Below are positions 50,291-58,931 of a stretch of DNA of 64,000 bases, piece by piece. Location: assembly GCF_035917335.1 (NCBI RefSeq), contig NZ_CP109067.1, forward strand, positions 3,285,001 to 3,349,000, given 5' to 3'. Source of the DNA: Micromonospora sp. NBC_01813 (GTDB taxonomy: Bacteria; Actinomycetota; Actinomycetes; Mycobacteriales; Micromonosporaceae). Position numbers and translations under genes: made by a program. The notes under the pieces are model-generated. The model searched no databases. It saw only the letters and a program-made list of their open reading frames with translations, and was not told where the DNA came from. Position 1 is the first letter of the stretch, and every line of letters starts with the position of its first letter.

Positions 50291-51693
50291 CCACGGCCGT
50301 CGTCACCCCGGACGCCGTGGGCACGGACGCCGCGACCACGCCGGTTGTCGCGGTGACACCGGCGGCTGGCGGCCCGACGGTGGTACGGCGACCGGCGCTG
50401 CTGCACAGCGCCGTGGCGCTGATGACGTCGACCGTCGCCAGCGCCGGCCTCGGCTTCGTGTTCTGGGTGGTGGCCGCCCGCTGGTTCCCGCCGGAGGCGG
50501 TCGGCCGGGCGTCCGCCGCGGTCTCCGCCATGGCGCTGCTGGCCGGGCTCGCCCAGCTCAACCTGATCAACCTGTACGCCCGGTTCCTGCCCGGTGCCGG
50601 CCAGCACACCCGACGGCTGATCCTCACCGGCTACGCCGCGTCGGCCGTGATGTCGCTGCTGCTCGGCGGCGGGTTCCTGGCGCTCGGCCTGGGCTCCGGG
50701 ATCATCGGCCCGGCACCGGCGCAGCGGCTGGTGTTCGTCGCCGCCGTGGTCGCCTCGGCGATCTTCTTCATCTCCGACGGAGTACTCACCGCACTACGCA
50801 AGGCGGGCAGCGTACCGGTCAAGAACGTGATCGCCTCCAGCGCGAAGCTTGCCCTGCTGCCGTTGCTCGCCGGCACCGCCGCCGGCGACGGCATGCTGAT
50901 CGCCTGGGCGGCACCGATGCTGGTGACGATGCTCGGGGTCAACTGGTGGATCCTGCGCCGGCTCGCCCCGGCACACGCCCGCACCGCACCGGCCGCGCCC
51001 GCACCTGCGCGCCGGGAACTGCTCGGCTTCGCCTCCGCCGAGTACGTCAACGGCCTGCTGACCAACGCGGTGGCGTTCCTGCCGCCGGTGATGGTGGCCG
51101 GCGTACTGGGCGTCACGGCGAGCGCCTACTTCTACATCCCGTGGACCATCGGGGTGGCCGGCAGCACCCTGCTCTGGAACGTGGTCACCTCGTTCGTGGT
51201 CACCGCCGCCAGTGACCCGGCTGCCGCCCGGGCCCATGTCAACCGGGCGTTCGGGCTGGTAGCGGCCGTGGTGCTGGCCGGTGCGCTGGTGCTCGGTGGC
51301 GCGGCCGAGCCGCTGCTGCGGGTCCTCGGCGGCGAGTACGCCGCCGAAGGCACCGGCACGCTGCGGCTGGTCGGGCTCTCACTGCCGTTCACCGGCGTCA
51401 TCCTGCTCTACTGCGCGTTCGCGATGATGGAGAAGCGGATGTGGCCGGTGGTGACCGTGCAGTCGGTGGGGATCGCCGCGTTCCTGGCAGTGAGCTGGTA
51501 CGGACTGCCCCGGGTCGGAATCATCGCGCCGGCTGCGGCGCTGTGTATGACGCAGGCCGCGGTGGCGATCGCCCTGCTGCCGGGTCTGGTCCGCCGCTAC
51601 CGGGCCACCGGCGATCGCGCCGCACCGCCCGACTGGGCCACGCGTACCGCCCGTCCCGAGACCGTTACCACCGACACCAGGAGTGCCGGATGA
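50287..51693 (+). CDS. Polysaccharide flippase (Wzx/MATE-like)
   Basis: 468 aa, GTG start overlapping the previous stop. 12-14 transmembrane helices, the pattern of polysaccharide biosynthesis flippases: ALLHSAVALMTSTVASAGLG, FWVVAARWFPPEAVGRASAA, LINLYARFLPGAGQHTRRLI, DGVLTALRKAGSVPVKNVIA and, near the end, LLRVLGGEYAAEGTGTLRLV. It should move lipid-linked sugar repeats made by the neighbouring transferases across the membrane. Confidence 0.88.
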   Translation: MTTAVVTPDAVGTDAATTPVVAVTPAAGGPTVVRRPALLHSAVALMTSTVASAGLGFVFWVVAARWFPPEAVGRASAAVSAMALLAGLAQLNLINLYARFLPGAGQHTRRLILTGYAASAVMSLLLGGGFLALGLGSGIIGPAPAQRLVFVAAVVASAIFFISDGVLTALRKAGSVPVKNVIASSAKLALLPLLAGTAAGDGMLIAWAAPMLVTMLGVNWWILRRLAPAHARTAPAAPAPARRELLGFASAEYVNGLLTNAVAFLPPVMVAGVLGVTASAYFYIPWTIGVAGSTLLWNVVTSFVVTAASDPAAARAHVNRAFGLVAAVVLAGALVLGGAAEPLLRVLGGEYAAEGTGTLRLVGLSLPFTGVILLYCAFAMMEKRMWPVVTVQSVGIAAFLAVSWYGLPRVGIIAPAAALCMTQAAVAIALLPGLVRRYRATGDRAAPPDWATRTARPETVTTDTRSAG

Positions 51694-54032
51694 CCGATCT
51701 CGCCCTGCGTCCCGCCCGTCTATCGACCACCCCGTCGATCGTCTCAGCCGCCACGGCTACCCCGGCGGCCCCGTCGGCCGCGAACGCCCCGGCCACCCCG
51801 TCGGCCGCTCGGCCTCGGCCTGCGGACGGGCGGGCCCCTCTGGCGTACGGCGGTCTCACCGTCGCCGTGCTGGCGTTGATCGGCCTGGCCGCCGGTGGGC
51901 CGCTGCAGGCCGCCACCGCCGTCGCGTTCGCCGTCGTGGGGCCCGGAGCGGCCCTGTTCAGTCACCTGCCGGTGCGCCCGGCGGCCACCCGGTGGGCGTC
52001 GACCGTGCTGGCCAGCCTCGCCGGGTACGCCACCGCGGCGTCCGTGTCGGTCTGGGTGGGCTGGTGGGAACCCCGCCTGCTGGTCGCCGCGATGGCGGCC
52101 GCCGTCGCCGTGGCCTGCGCCGCCGCCCTGGTCAGGCTCCGCCGCGCCGGCGGGGCCGCCCTCCCACGGAGTCGGCCAGCGCTCGCGGGCCGGCTGGTGG
52201 TGGGACACCTGTTGGTGATCGGACTCGCGGTGACCCTGTGGCAGGTCGCCATCGTCCGTACCGATTCGACTGAGATCAGCGGTTTCGGGTTGCTCGCGAC
52301 CGTCAGTCCGTTCTTCTTCGCGGCGCTGGCGCTCACCGTCGCCGGTTTCGTCGCCGCGCTCGCCAGCATGCGCCCGACCGCCGACGACGCCAGGCGCCCG
52401 ACCGAAGCTGGCACGCGTGCGGCCGAAGTTGGCCGGCGGCCCGCCGGGCGTGGGCTGGTCGCGACCGGCTACCTGGTGCTGCTGATCGCGCTGCTGCACG
52501 GCACCACCCCGTTGCTGCTCGACGAGCCGCAGTACGCCTGGACGTACAAGCACCTCGGGGTGCTCGAGTACATCGCCGCCGGCAACCCGGTCGCCGCCGC
52601 CCAGGACATCTACCAGCAGTGGCCGGCGCTGTTCGCCGGTGCCGCCCAGCTCGCCTCCGCCGGCGGGATCGCCCCGGCGACGTTGGCGGACTGGTCCCCG
52701 GTCTTCTTCAACCTGGCCGCCGCGCCGGTGCTGTACGCGATCGCCCGGACCCTCGCCGACGACCGGCGGGTCGCCTACCTGACCGTCTTCGGGTTCCTGG
52801 CGATCAACTGGATCGAGGAGGACTACCTCTCCCCGCAGGCGTTCGGCTTCCTGCTCAGCCTCGGCGTCCTGCTGGTGGTGCTGACCTGGCTGCGCTCGCC
52901 GGCCGGTAGCCGGGGTCGTACGGACGCAGCCCGCACCGGCCGGCTGCGTCGGGTCGGTCCGGTCGTGGCGGCGTTGGCGCTGCTCGCCGTACTCACCGCC
53001 GCCCACCAGCTCTCGCCGTACCTGGTGGTGGCGCAGGTCGCCGTGCTCGCCGTACTGCGGCTGATCCGGCCGCGCTGGCTGCCGCTGGCCATGGGCGCGA
53101 TCGTGATCGGCTACCTGCTGCCCCGGTTCGGGTTCGTGTCGGAGTCGTTCGGCGTCTTCGACGGGTTCGACGTCTTCGCCAACGCCGCCGGCAACGCCGA
53201 GGGCTGGGGCTCGACCGGTCAGGCGTTCTCCGCGATCGTGGTCCGTACGCTGGCCCTGACCGTGTGGGCGCTCACCGCTCTCGCCGTGCTGTCCTACCGC
53301 CGTCGGCTGCGGACGGTGCTGGTCCCGGCGCTGCTGGCGGCCACCCCGTTCGTGCTGATCGCCGGGCAGAGCTACGGCGGTGAGGCGATCTACCGGGTGT
53401 TCCTGTTCTCCGCGCCGTGGTGCGCGTACCTGATCGCCAAGGCGCTGGTCGACCTGGCCGACCGCCGCGCCGACCGATCGCGACCGGCCGGCACCGACCA
53501 ATCGCACCGGTCCGGCACCGGCCGGCGGTGGCTGGGTCCGGTCGCCGCGGCGGCGCTCGCGGTGACGCTCGGCGGCTTCGCGCTGGCCACCGTGCAGGGT
53601 CGGCACGGGCAGCTCGTGGTGGACCGGCAGACGTCCGACGAGGTCGCCGCCGCCCGCCAGTTGTACGCCGACGCCGAGCCGGGGGCCACCATCGCCGTCG
53701 CCGCCTCGAACTTCCCGAGCCGGTTGACTGGGGCGTATCCGCAGTTCAACACCGACGTGCCGGCGGGCGAGCCGGATCTGGTCGTCGGCGCCGATCTGCG
53801 CGGGGCGGCGCTCGACGGCGAGCACCTGCCGACGATCGAGGAGTTCCTGCGCTCGTTCGACGGCGATCCGGCGTACCTGGTGATCAGTGACGGGATGCGG
53901 CGTCAGTCCGACTACTTCGGCTACTTCCAGCCCGGCTCGCTGGACCGGTTGGAGCAGTTGCTCGACGGCCGGGACGGCTGGTCGGTGTTCCAGCGCAGCG
54001 ACGACGTCACCGTCTACCGCTACACCGGCTGA
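51690..54032 (+). CDS. Large multi-pass membrane protein, GT39-like glycosyltransferase or polymerase
   Basis: 780 aa, ATG at 51690 overlapping the previous stop (ATGA). About 14 transmembrane helices with an extracytoplasmic loop LLLDEPQYAWTYKHLGVLEY before a central hydrophobic block, and a soluble C-terminal tail (residues about 645-780). The D-E-P motif on the first long loop fits GT-C fold enzymes that use polyprenyl-phosphate sugars, but I cannot name a family. Its place after the flippase suggests a polymerase or repeat-modifying role in exopolysaccharide production. Confidence 0.7.
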   Translation: MTDLALRPARLSTTPSIVSAATATPAAPSAANAPATPSAARPRPADGRAPLAYGGLTVAVLALIGLAAGGPLQAATAVAFAVVGPGAALFSHLPVRPAATRWASTVLASLAGYATAASVSVWVGWWEPRLLVAAMAAAVAVACAAALVRLRRAGGAALPRSRPALAGRLVVGHLLVIGLAVTLWQVAIVRTDSTEISGFGLLATVSPFFFAALALTVAGFVAALASMRPTADDARRPTEAGTRAAEVGRRPAGRGLVATGYLVLLIALLHGTTPLLLDEPQYAWTYKHLGVLEYIAAGNPVAAAQDIYQQWPALFAGAAQLASAGGIAPATLADWSPVFFNLAAAPVLYAIARTLADDRRVAYLTVFGFLAINWIEEDYLSPQAFGFLLSLGVLLVVLTWLRSPAGSRGRTDAARTGRLRRVGPVVAALALLAVLTAAHQLSPYLVVAQVAVLAVLRLIRPRWLPLAMGAIVIGYLLPRFGFVSESFGVFDGFDVFANAAGNAEGWGSTGQAFSAIVVRTLALTVWALTALAVLSYRRRLRTVLVPALLAATPFVLIAGQSYGGEAIYRVFLFSAPWCAYLIAKALVDLADRRADRSRPAGTDQSHRSGTGRRWLGPVAAAALAVTLGGFALATVQGRHGQLVVDRQTSDEVAAARQLYADAEPGATIAVAASNFPSRLTGAYPQFNTDVPAGEPDLVVGADLRGAALDGEHLPTIEEFLRSFDGDPAYLVISDGMRRQSDYFGYFQPGSLDRLEQLLDGRDGWSVFQRSDDVTVYRYTG

Positions 54033-54046
54033 CCCGGCGGCTCCGG

Positions 54047-54940
54047 TCAGTCCGGGGCGTAGATGGTGACCCAGTCGACCTGCAGGTCGACCACGTCCGG
54101 GGTGGTCTCGTCCGGGCACGCCTCCCAGGTGTGGCCGCAGTACCAGGCCTGGGACTGCAGGGCCAGCGACATCGGCTCGTCCGGCACCTGGTCACCGGTG
54201 ATCGTCGCCCACGGCTCACCGTCGAGGGTGTAGACCAGCTTCCCCGGCGTCCACTCCAGCCCGGCGGTGTGCCAGCGGGTGAAGTCACCGGGCGTGCTGC
54301 GCTCGATCGGGACCCCGGTGACCGGGTGCAGCACGCCGTACATCCGGTCCCGGCCCTTGCCGTTGTCCTCGGCGATGTCGATCTCCGGCGGGTAGACGTT
54401 GTCGCCCGGCCAGAGCACCAGCGCGTACGCGATCCCGGTCCCCTGGTCCATCCGGAACCGAATGTCGTAGCGGCCGTAGGTGCGGGTCAGCGCCCACCGG
54501 TTGGAGACTCCACCGGTGACGTAGAGGTTGTCGCGTTCGGCTTCCCGCCAACCGCCGATGGTCAGCATCCCGCCGCCGACCGAGACGTGGCCGGGGTCGA
54601 ACCAGCCGCCCGGATCACCGTCGGGCTGACCGGAGTACGCGAACCAGTCGTCGGTCAGCTCGGTACCGGTGAAGTCGTCGACGAAGATCTGCCGCCAGCC
54701 GGGCAGGTCACCGCGGGGCATCGCCTGCCCGGAGGGGTTCATCTGGCTCGCTCCCGGTGCGGTTGTCGACGGTGGACCGGCCGGCGGCACGTTCCCACCG
54801 GACGAATCCTCGTCGGTCTGCGGGCCGGTTCCGTGCCGCAGCAACGGGATCGCCACCCCCAGGGCGAGCACCAGGCCGGCGAGCGCGACGGCAACCACGA
54901 TCGGGCCACCACGCCGCCACCGGGGCTGGTCGGTGTTCAC
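54047..54940 (-). CDS. Membrane-anchored GH16 glycoside hydrolase
   Basis: 297 aa. GTG start overlapping the deacetylase stop (GTGA). N-terminal signal anchor (residues 12-33, GPIVVAVALAGLVLALGVAI) and a Thr/Pro spacer. GH16 domain from about 82: WRQIFVDDFTGTELTDDWF, TYGRYDIRFRMDQGTGIAYA, the catalytic PPEIDIAEDNG with nucleophile and acid/base Glu in E-I-D-I-A-E, and GVLHPVTGVP. Likely a beta-1,3- or beta-1,3-1,4-glucan type hydrolase or a transglycosidase that trims exopolysaccharide. Operon with the NodB deacetylase. Confidence 0.85.
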   Translation of the reverse strand: MNTDQPRWRRGGPIVVAVALAGLVLALGVAIPLLRHGTGPQTDEDSSGGNVPPAGPPSTTAPGASQMNPSGQAMPRGDLPGWRQIFVDDFTGTELTDDWFAYSGQPDGDPGGWFDPGHVSVGGGMLTIGGWREAERDNLYVTGGVSNRWALTRTYGRYDIRFRMDQGTGIAYALVLWPGDNVYPPEIDIAEDNGKGRDRMYGVLHPVTGVPIERSTPGDFTRWHTAGLEWTPGKLVYTLDGEPWATITGDQVPDEPMSLALQSQAWYCGHTWEACPDETTPDVVDLQVDWVTIYAPD

Positions 54941-55776
54941 GTCAGCTGCCGACCGGTCCGGCGGGCCACCCGCCGGGTGAGCCGCCAGGCCGGCTGGGCG
55001 AGCCGCTTGGCCTGCGGGATCATCCGAGGTCCGCCGGTGCGGACCAGGTCGAGCAGCGCGGCGGCGTCGTGGTCACCGGTGGGCAGCAACCGGGGTACGG
55101 CGAGCCGCCGGTCCCCGGGACGGTACCGGCGCCGGCCCACCTCGCAGGCGTTGTCGTGCCCGGCGCGGCGCACCGCCGCGCGGACCCGCCAGTCGTGGTA
55201 GCCGTGCGGGTAGCAGAAGGACCGGACCGGGCTGCCGAGATGCTGTTCGAGGCGGTCCCGGGCGACGGTGATCTCGTCCGCCGCCCACTGTGGTGGCAGG
55301 ACGTCGAGCGGGTGGTGCAGTAGCCCGTGCGAGCCGATCTCGACGTGCCCGGATTCGGCGACCTCGGCGAGTTGGGCCCAGTCGAGCAGCGGCCCGAATT
55401 CGTCGGCCCACCGGCCGAGCCAAGCGGGGGCCTGGCCGAGGTGCCCGACCGACGGGTAGAGCGTGGCGCGGGCCCCGGCCGCCTCGAGCAGCGGCAACGC
55501 GGCGGTGCGGAAATCGGCGTACCCGTCGTCGAAGGTGAGGGCGACCAACGGCGGACAGGGCCGGTTGCTGCGGTCGACAGCGGTCGCGTCGAGCAGGTCG
55601 AGGGCCTCACTCAGGCCGACCATCCGGTATCCGGCGTCGTCCAGGGCGGAGAGTTGCTCGGCGAACCTGGTCGCCGAGACGGCGAGCGAGCGCAGCGGCC
55701 CGTGGTCGATCGAGGAGATCGAGTGGTACATCAGGACCGGCAGGGCCGACCCCGCCGGACCGCCGGACGCCGTCAT
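54937..55776 (-). CDS. NodB-type polysaccharide deacetylase
   Basis: 279 aa, ATG start. NodB homology domain: LPVLMYHSISS (N-terminal motif), VALTFDDGYADFRTAAL with the metal-binding TFDDG, LGRWADEFGPLLDWAQL, HVEIGSHGLLHHPLDVL (the SHGxxHH motif 2), SFCYPHGYHDWRVRAA (motif 3-like, R/P-x-G-Y). No signal peptide is evident, yet such enzymes usually act on extracellular glycans, so export may be by an unusual route or the enzyme may be cytoplasmic. Followed by GH16 in one operon. Confidence 0.88.
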   Translation of the reverse strand: MTASGGPAGSALPVLMYHSISSIDHGPLRSLAVSATRFAEQLSALDDAGYRMVGLSEALDLLDATAVDRSNRPCPPLVALTFDDGYADFRTAALPLLEAAGARATLYPSVGHLGQAPAWLGRWADEFGPLLDWAQLAEVAESGHVEIGSHGLLHHPLDVLPPQWAADEITVARDRLEQHLGSPVRSFCYPHGYHDWRVRAAVRRAGHDNACEVGRRRYRPGDRRLAVPRLLPTGDHDAAALLDLVRTGGPRMIPQAKRLAQPAWRLTRRVARRTGRQLT

Positions 55777-55847
55777 CCGGGGTGACTACCCGATCTGGCG
55801 TCGACAAACCCGCCGGCAGTGCCTACGGGTACCGGCAGTGTTGCGAC

Positions 55848-55894
55848 GAGGTGCCGGCTGGGTCGAGGTGCCGGCTGGGTCGAGGTGCCGGCTG
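55848..55894. repeat. 17-bp tandem repeat
   Basis: GAGGTGCCGGCTGGGTC occurs at 55848-55864 and 55865-55881 exactly and then again in part at 55882-55894. It lies about 75 bp upstream of the deacetylase operon, so it may affect promoter spacing there. Confidence 0.9.
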
Positions 55895-56145
55895 CGGGCA
55901 CCCTGACAGGGGTCGGATTCGCCAGAGCGCCCGCAGCCGGTGGTCGACGTCCGCGCCAGACGCAGAGCGCGGAACAAAGTGAAGCGAAAGCCGAAAGTTC
56001 CGGGATCTGATCCGGTAATTTCGGCCGCTCCGTCGGCAAGATTACGGGCCGCAGGTGACTGGGTCAACAGTCCGGGATTCGGCGACGAGCGGCCAGGTCC
56101 GGGTTGTCCGTGCCGCGCGTGGCGGTGCCCGGCGGCAGCGGCCGC

Positions 56146-56197
56146 ACCCGGACCCGGACCCGGACCCGGACCCGGACCCGGACCCGGACCCGGACCC
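56146..56197. repeat. Hexanucleotide (ACCCGG)n array
   Basis: About 8.7 uninterrupted copies of ACCCGG in 52 bp, close to the 3' end of the cold-shock-domain gene. Uninterrupted hexamers of this kind are slippage-prone and would show length differences among relatives. Confidence 0.95.
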
Positions 56198-56248
56198 CAG
56201 CAAGCAGGACTTTCCGGAAGTTTCCGGAAGATGTGGGTTGGCTCGGGG

Positions 56249-56668
56249 TCAGTCGACCCAGCCGCATTTGCGGGAGAACCGCAGCAGGTGGCCACGCAGC
56301 TCCACGATCTGCGCACCGGTCAGGTACGGCGCGTCGGACAACAGCAGCTCGGTGATCCGCTGCAGGTACTCCGGCTCCGAGAAGATCTCGCACAACTCGT
56401 CGTCGCCACCACCGTCGCCGGACGCGCTCACCGACCGGCTGACCGGCGCCCCGACCGGGCCGGCATCGCCGGCGATCTCCACGTCGTAGGCCTTGGGGCC
56501 GCGACCACCGTCGATCACCTTGAACGACACCCGGGTGCCGGTGGCGACCCGGATGCCACGCTGAGTCAACTCACCGGCGTGCACGAACACGTCGTCACCG
56601 CCGTCGTCCGGCGCGATGAACCCGTACCCACGGCTCTCGTCGAAACGAACCACCCGACCAATGCCCAT
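56249..56668 (-). CDS. Cold-shock-domain protein with C-terminal extension
   Basis: 139 aa from the ATG at 56668 (GGAG about nine bases upstream). Residues 1-66 are a cold shock domain: MGIGRVVRFDESRGYGFIAP (RNP1-like KGYGFI variant), DDVFVHAGELTQ (RNP2-like VFVH), VSFKVIDGGRGPKAYDVEI. A Ser/Gly linker leads to a 50-residue C-terminal helical part (ELCEIFSEPEYLQRITELLL, GAQIVELRGHLLRFSRKCGW), a layout seen in actinomycete two-domain CSD proteins rather than in single-domain CspA. Binds RNA or single-stranded DNA. Confidence 0.85.
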   Translation of the reverse strand: MGIGRVVRFDESRGYGFIAPDDGGDDVFVHAGELTQRGIRVATGTRVSFKVIDGGRGPKAYDVEIAGDAGPVGAPVSRSVSASGDGGGDDELCEIFSEPEYLQRITELLLSDAPYLTGAQIVELRGHLLRFSRKCGWVD

Positions 56669-56783
56669 GCCACCCACTCCTACCAACCGTCCGCAACCGC
56701 ACACGACACCTGCCTGGCACCATACCAGCGGAGGCATGGCGCCAGGCAAGCGTTGTCACAATGGCGCTGGTCGATCTATCGGG

Positions 56784-58931
56784 TCACCCGGATGTGCAGC
56801 GCAGGGTGGGCGCGCCGTTGGTGCCGTTCCACGAACCGAGGAAGCCGAACGTGGTACTGGCTCCCGCGCCGAGCGCACCGTTGTACGACATGTTACGGGC
56901 AGTGACCGCCGACCCCTGGCTGGTGACTGTCGCGTTCCACGCCTGGCTGATCGTCTGGCCGTTGGCGAAGGTCCAGTTCACCGTCCAGCTGCTGATCGAC
57001 GCGTTGCCGGCGGTGACCCGTACCTCACCCTGGAATCCGCCCTGCCACTGACCGGAGATCGCGTAGGTCGCCGTACAGCCGGTGTTGCCCGGCGGTGGCG
57101 TGGTCGGTGGCGGCGGAGTGGTCGGCGGTGGCGTCGTCGGCGGCGGGGTCGTCGGCGGCGGAGTGGTCGGCGGTGGGGTCGTCGGGGGTGGGGTCGTCGG
57201 CGGCGGAGTGGTCGGCGGTGGCGTGGTCGGGCCGCCCCAGCCGGCGGTCGAGTCCAGCCAGGCCGCCCGCTGCAGCATCCAGTCACGCATGTACTGGACC
57301 TGCCCCTGCCAGGTCGGCGAGGTCGGGGTGATGAAGAAGCCGATCATGCGGGTGGTCAGGTTCGGCCACCGCTGGAAGTTGCGTTGCGCCCCGTTGGTCA
57401 GTGGTGTGGCGAGCGAGTTGATCCGGGCCTGCAGCGACGTGTCGGACAACAGCCCACGGCGCAGCGACTGCCAGCGCAGCCGGACATCGTTGACGAACGC
57501 CGGGTCGCGCATCAACTGGTTGAACCAGTCGTTGGCCACCGGCTGACGAATCTGCTGGTACTGCCAGCCGGCGGTCTGCTCGTTCTGGAAGAAGCCGCCG
57601 ACACCGAAGGTCAGGTCGTAGTCCCACAGCGGCCCGGCGGTGATCTTGGTGTCCCGGTCCTTGTAGAAGTAGGCGCTGCGGATGTAGGCGTCCATCTCCC
57701 GACTGAGCTCGTTGAGGATCATCTGGTCGACGAACGAGGGGACGTCGATGTACGCCCGGTAGCCGGTCACCGGATCGGCGAAGTTCGGCGCTCTCAGGAC
57801 GTTGTGGAACTCCTGGATATGATTGCGTAGCCAGTCGCTCTGTTCCGGCTGCAGCGGATCCGGATCGGCGACCTCAAGGTAGTTCCAGCAGGTGTTGGCC
57901 GGCCCGGTGCAGGGCAGGATGGGCTCCTCGGCGGCCATCCATTCGAATTTCCAGATGTAGCCACCGGTGATGCGCGGCAGTGTCCGGTCGTCCTCCCGCA
58001 ACTGCTTCAGGTCGAGCCGCTCCTTCGAGTTCTTGATCGTCTCGACGAGCATGTACACGCCCATGTAGTCGTCGTTGCCGACCGGGGTGGCGTCGGTGTT
58101 GCGATAGAACTCGACGAACCGGTAGCGCTGGGCGTGCATCCCCATCTCCCGGCCGAGGTCATAGACGAACGCCTCCCGGATCAGGGACTTGTCGGGGAAG
58201 GGACCGCGCAGCACCCAGTCCGAGTCGGCGGGCATGCCGAGCACCGGGTAGTCGGCATCGTCGTCGTCGTTGTCCCAGAGCTCGACCCGGTACGGCGTCT
58301 TCTCGAACGACGACGACGACTGCCCGCGCAGCCGGAACCCGGCGCGGGTGGCGACCGCCGGGGTTCCGGTCAACGACGTGGTTCCGCCGGCCGGGTCGAA
58401 GATCATCAAAGCGGAGTCGAAGTACTCCCGGTCGGGCCGGCCGGCACCGTACGAGTCAATCACGACCACCGGCAGGTCGTGGTTGGTCGTGACGGTCCGG
58501 GCCACGTACATGGCGGTGCCCGGCGCTCCGGACGCCGCGCCGCCGACGAACGCCTGGGCGCGCAGCTGGGTGGTACGGGTGAACCGCAACGCCGATCCGG
58601 AGTACAGGGTGGACTGTGCGTTCGGCAGCTGCCCGTTGGTGGTGTAGCGGATCTGGGCACCGCTGATCGTGGTGCTCAGCGACACCGCGACCTCGTTCTG
58701 GAAGGTGCCACTGGGCACCGAGAACCCGATGTCCCCGATCAGGTCCTCGGCGGCCTCGGCGGTCTCGGCGACCTCGGCAGCGGCCGGCGGGGCGGCGTCG
58801 CCGGCAACCGGCTCGGCGCCGGCTGACTGCGGATAGGTCACGAGCAGACCAGCGACGAGCGTGGCCGCGACGGCGATCCCCAGCGTACGGACGGCCGCTG
58901 CCGGACCGGTGCGGTGAACGGTTAAACGCAC
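56784..58931 (-). CDS. Secreted CotH kinase-family protein with C-terminal CBM2
   Basis: 715 aa. GTG at 58931 with AGGAGG five bases upstream, overlapping the VTC stop. Signal peptide (residues about 12-32), a chitobiase-C-like (CHB_HEX) domain (GFSVPSGTFQNEVAVSLSTT, QIRYTTNGQLPNAQS), then the CotH kinase domain: RLRGQSSSSFEKTPYRVELW, WVLRGPFPDKSLIREAFVYD, YMGVYMLVETIKNSKERLDL, and the metal/catalytic-site PLWDYDLTFGVGG. A (TTPPP)n linker and a C-terminal CBM2 (CTATYAISGQWQGGFQGEVR ... LRCTSG) follow. CotH proteins are atypical protein kinases of spore coats; here the protein is secreted and cellulose- or chitin-bound. Confidence 0.9.
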   Translation of the reverse strand: MRLTVHRTGPAAAVRTLGIAVAATLVAGLLVTYPQSAGAEPVAGDAAPPAAAEVAETAEAAEDLIGDIGFSVPSGTFQNEVAVSLSTTISGAQIRYTTNGQLPNAQSTLYSGSALRFTRTTQLRAQAFVGGAASGAPGTAMYVARTVTTNHDLPVVVIDSYGAGRPDREYFDSALMIFDPAGGTTSLTGTPAVATRAGFRLRGQSSSSFEKTPYRVELWDNDDDDADYPVLGMPADSDWVLRGPFPDKSLIREAFVYDLGREMGMHAQRYRFVEFYRNTDATPVGNDDYMGVYMLVETIKNSKERLDLKQLREDDRTLPRITGGYIWKFEWMAAEEPILPCTGPANTCWNYLEVADPDPLQPEQSDWLRNHIQEFHNVLRAPNFADPVTGYRAYIDVPSFVDQMILNELSREMDAYIRSAYFYKDRDTKITAGPLWDYDLTFGVGGFFQNEQTAGWQYQQIRQPVANDWFNQLMRDPAFVNDVRLRWQSLRRGLLSDTSLQARINSLATPLTNGAQRNFQRWPNLTTRMIGFFITPTSPTWQGQVQYMRDWMLQRAAWLDSTAGWGGPTTPPPTTPPPTTPPPTTPPPTTPPPTTPPPTTPPPTTPPPPTTPPPGNTGCTATYAISGQWQGGFQGEVRVTAGNASISSWTVNWTFANGQTISQAWNATVTSQGSAVTARNMSYNGALGAGASTTFGFLGSWNGTNGAPTLRCTSG
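57084..57237 (-). repeat. Thr/Pro linker-coding tandem repeats
   Basis: Near-perfect 15-bp units encode about nine PTTPP repeats between the CotH and CBM2 domains. Several neighbouring units differ by silent changes, showing past expansion. Confidence 0.85.

Larger units (their letters stand above)
55777..56248. other. Repeat-rich intergenic region
   Basis: 472 bp with no supported gene between the divergent deacetylase operon and the end of the cold-shock gene. It contains a 17-bp tandem repeat at 55848-55894, a GAAAGTTCCGGG-type motif at 55989-56002, a hexanucleotide array at 56146-56197 and CTTTCCGGAAGTTTCCGGAA at 56212-56231. Confidence 0.6.

Noticed and set aside
51744-54119. Long minus-strand open frame of about 790 codons over the large membrane protein gene.
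   Set aside because: It has the Arg/Asp/Gln-rich composition typical of antisense shadows in high-GC DNA, while the sense strand shows a coherent membrane protein coupled to its neighbours.
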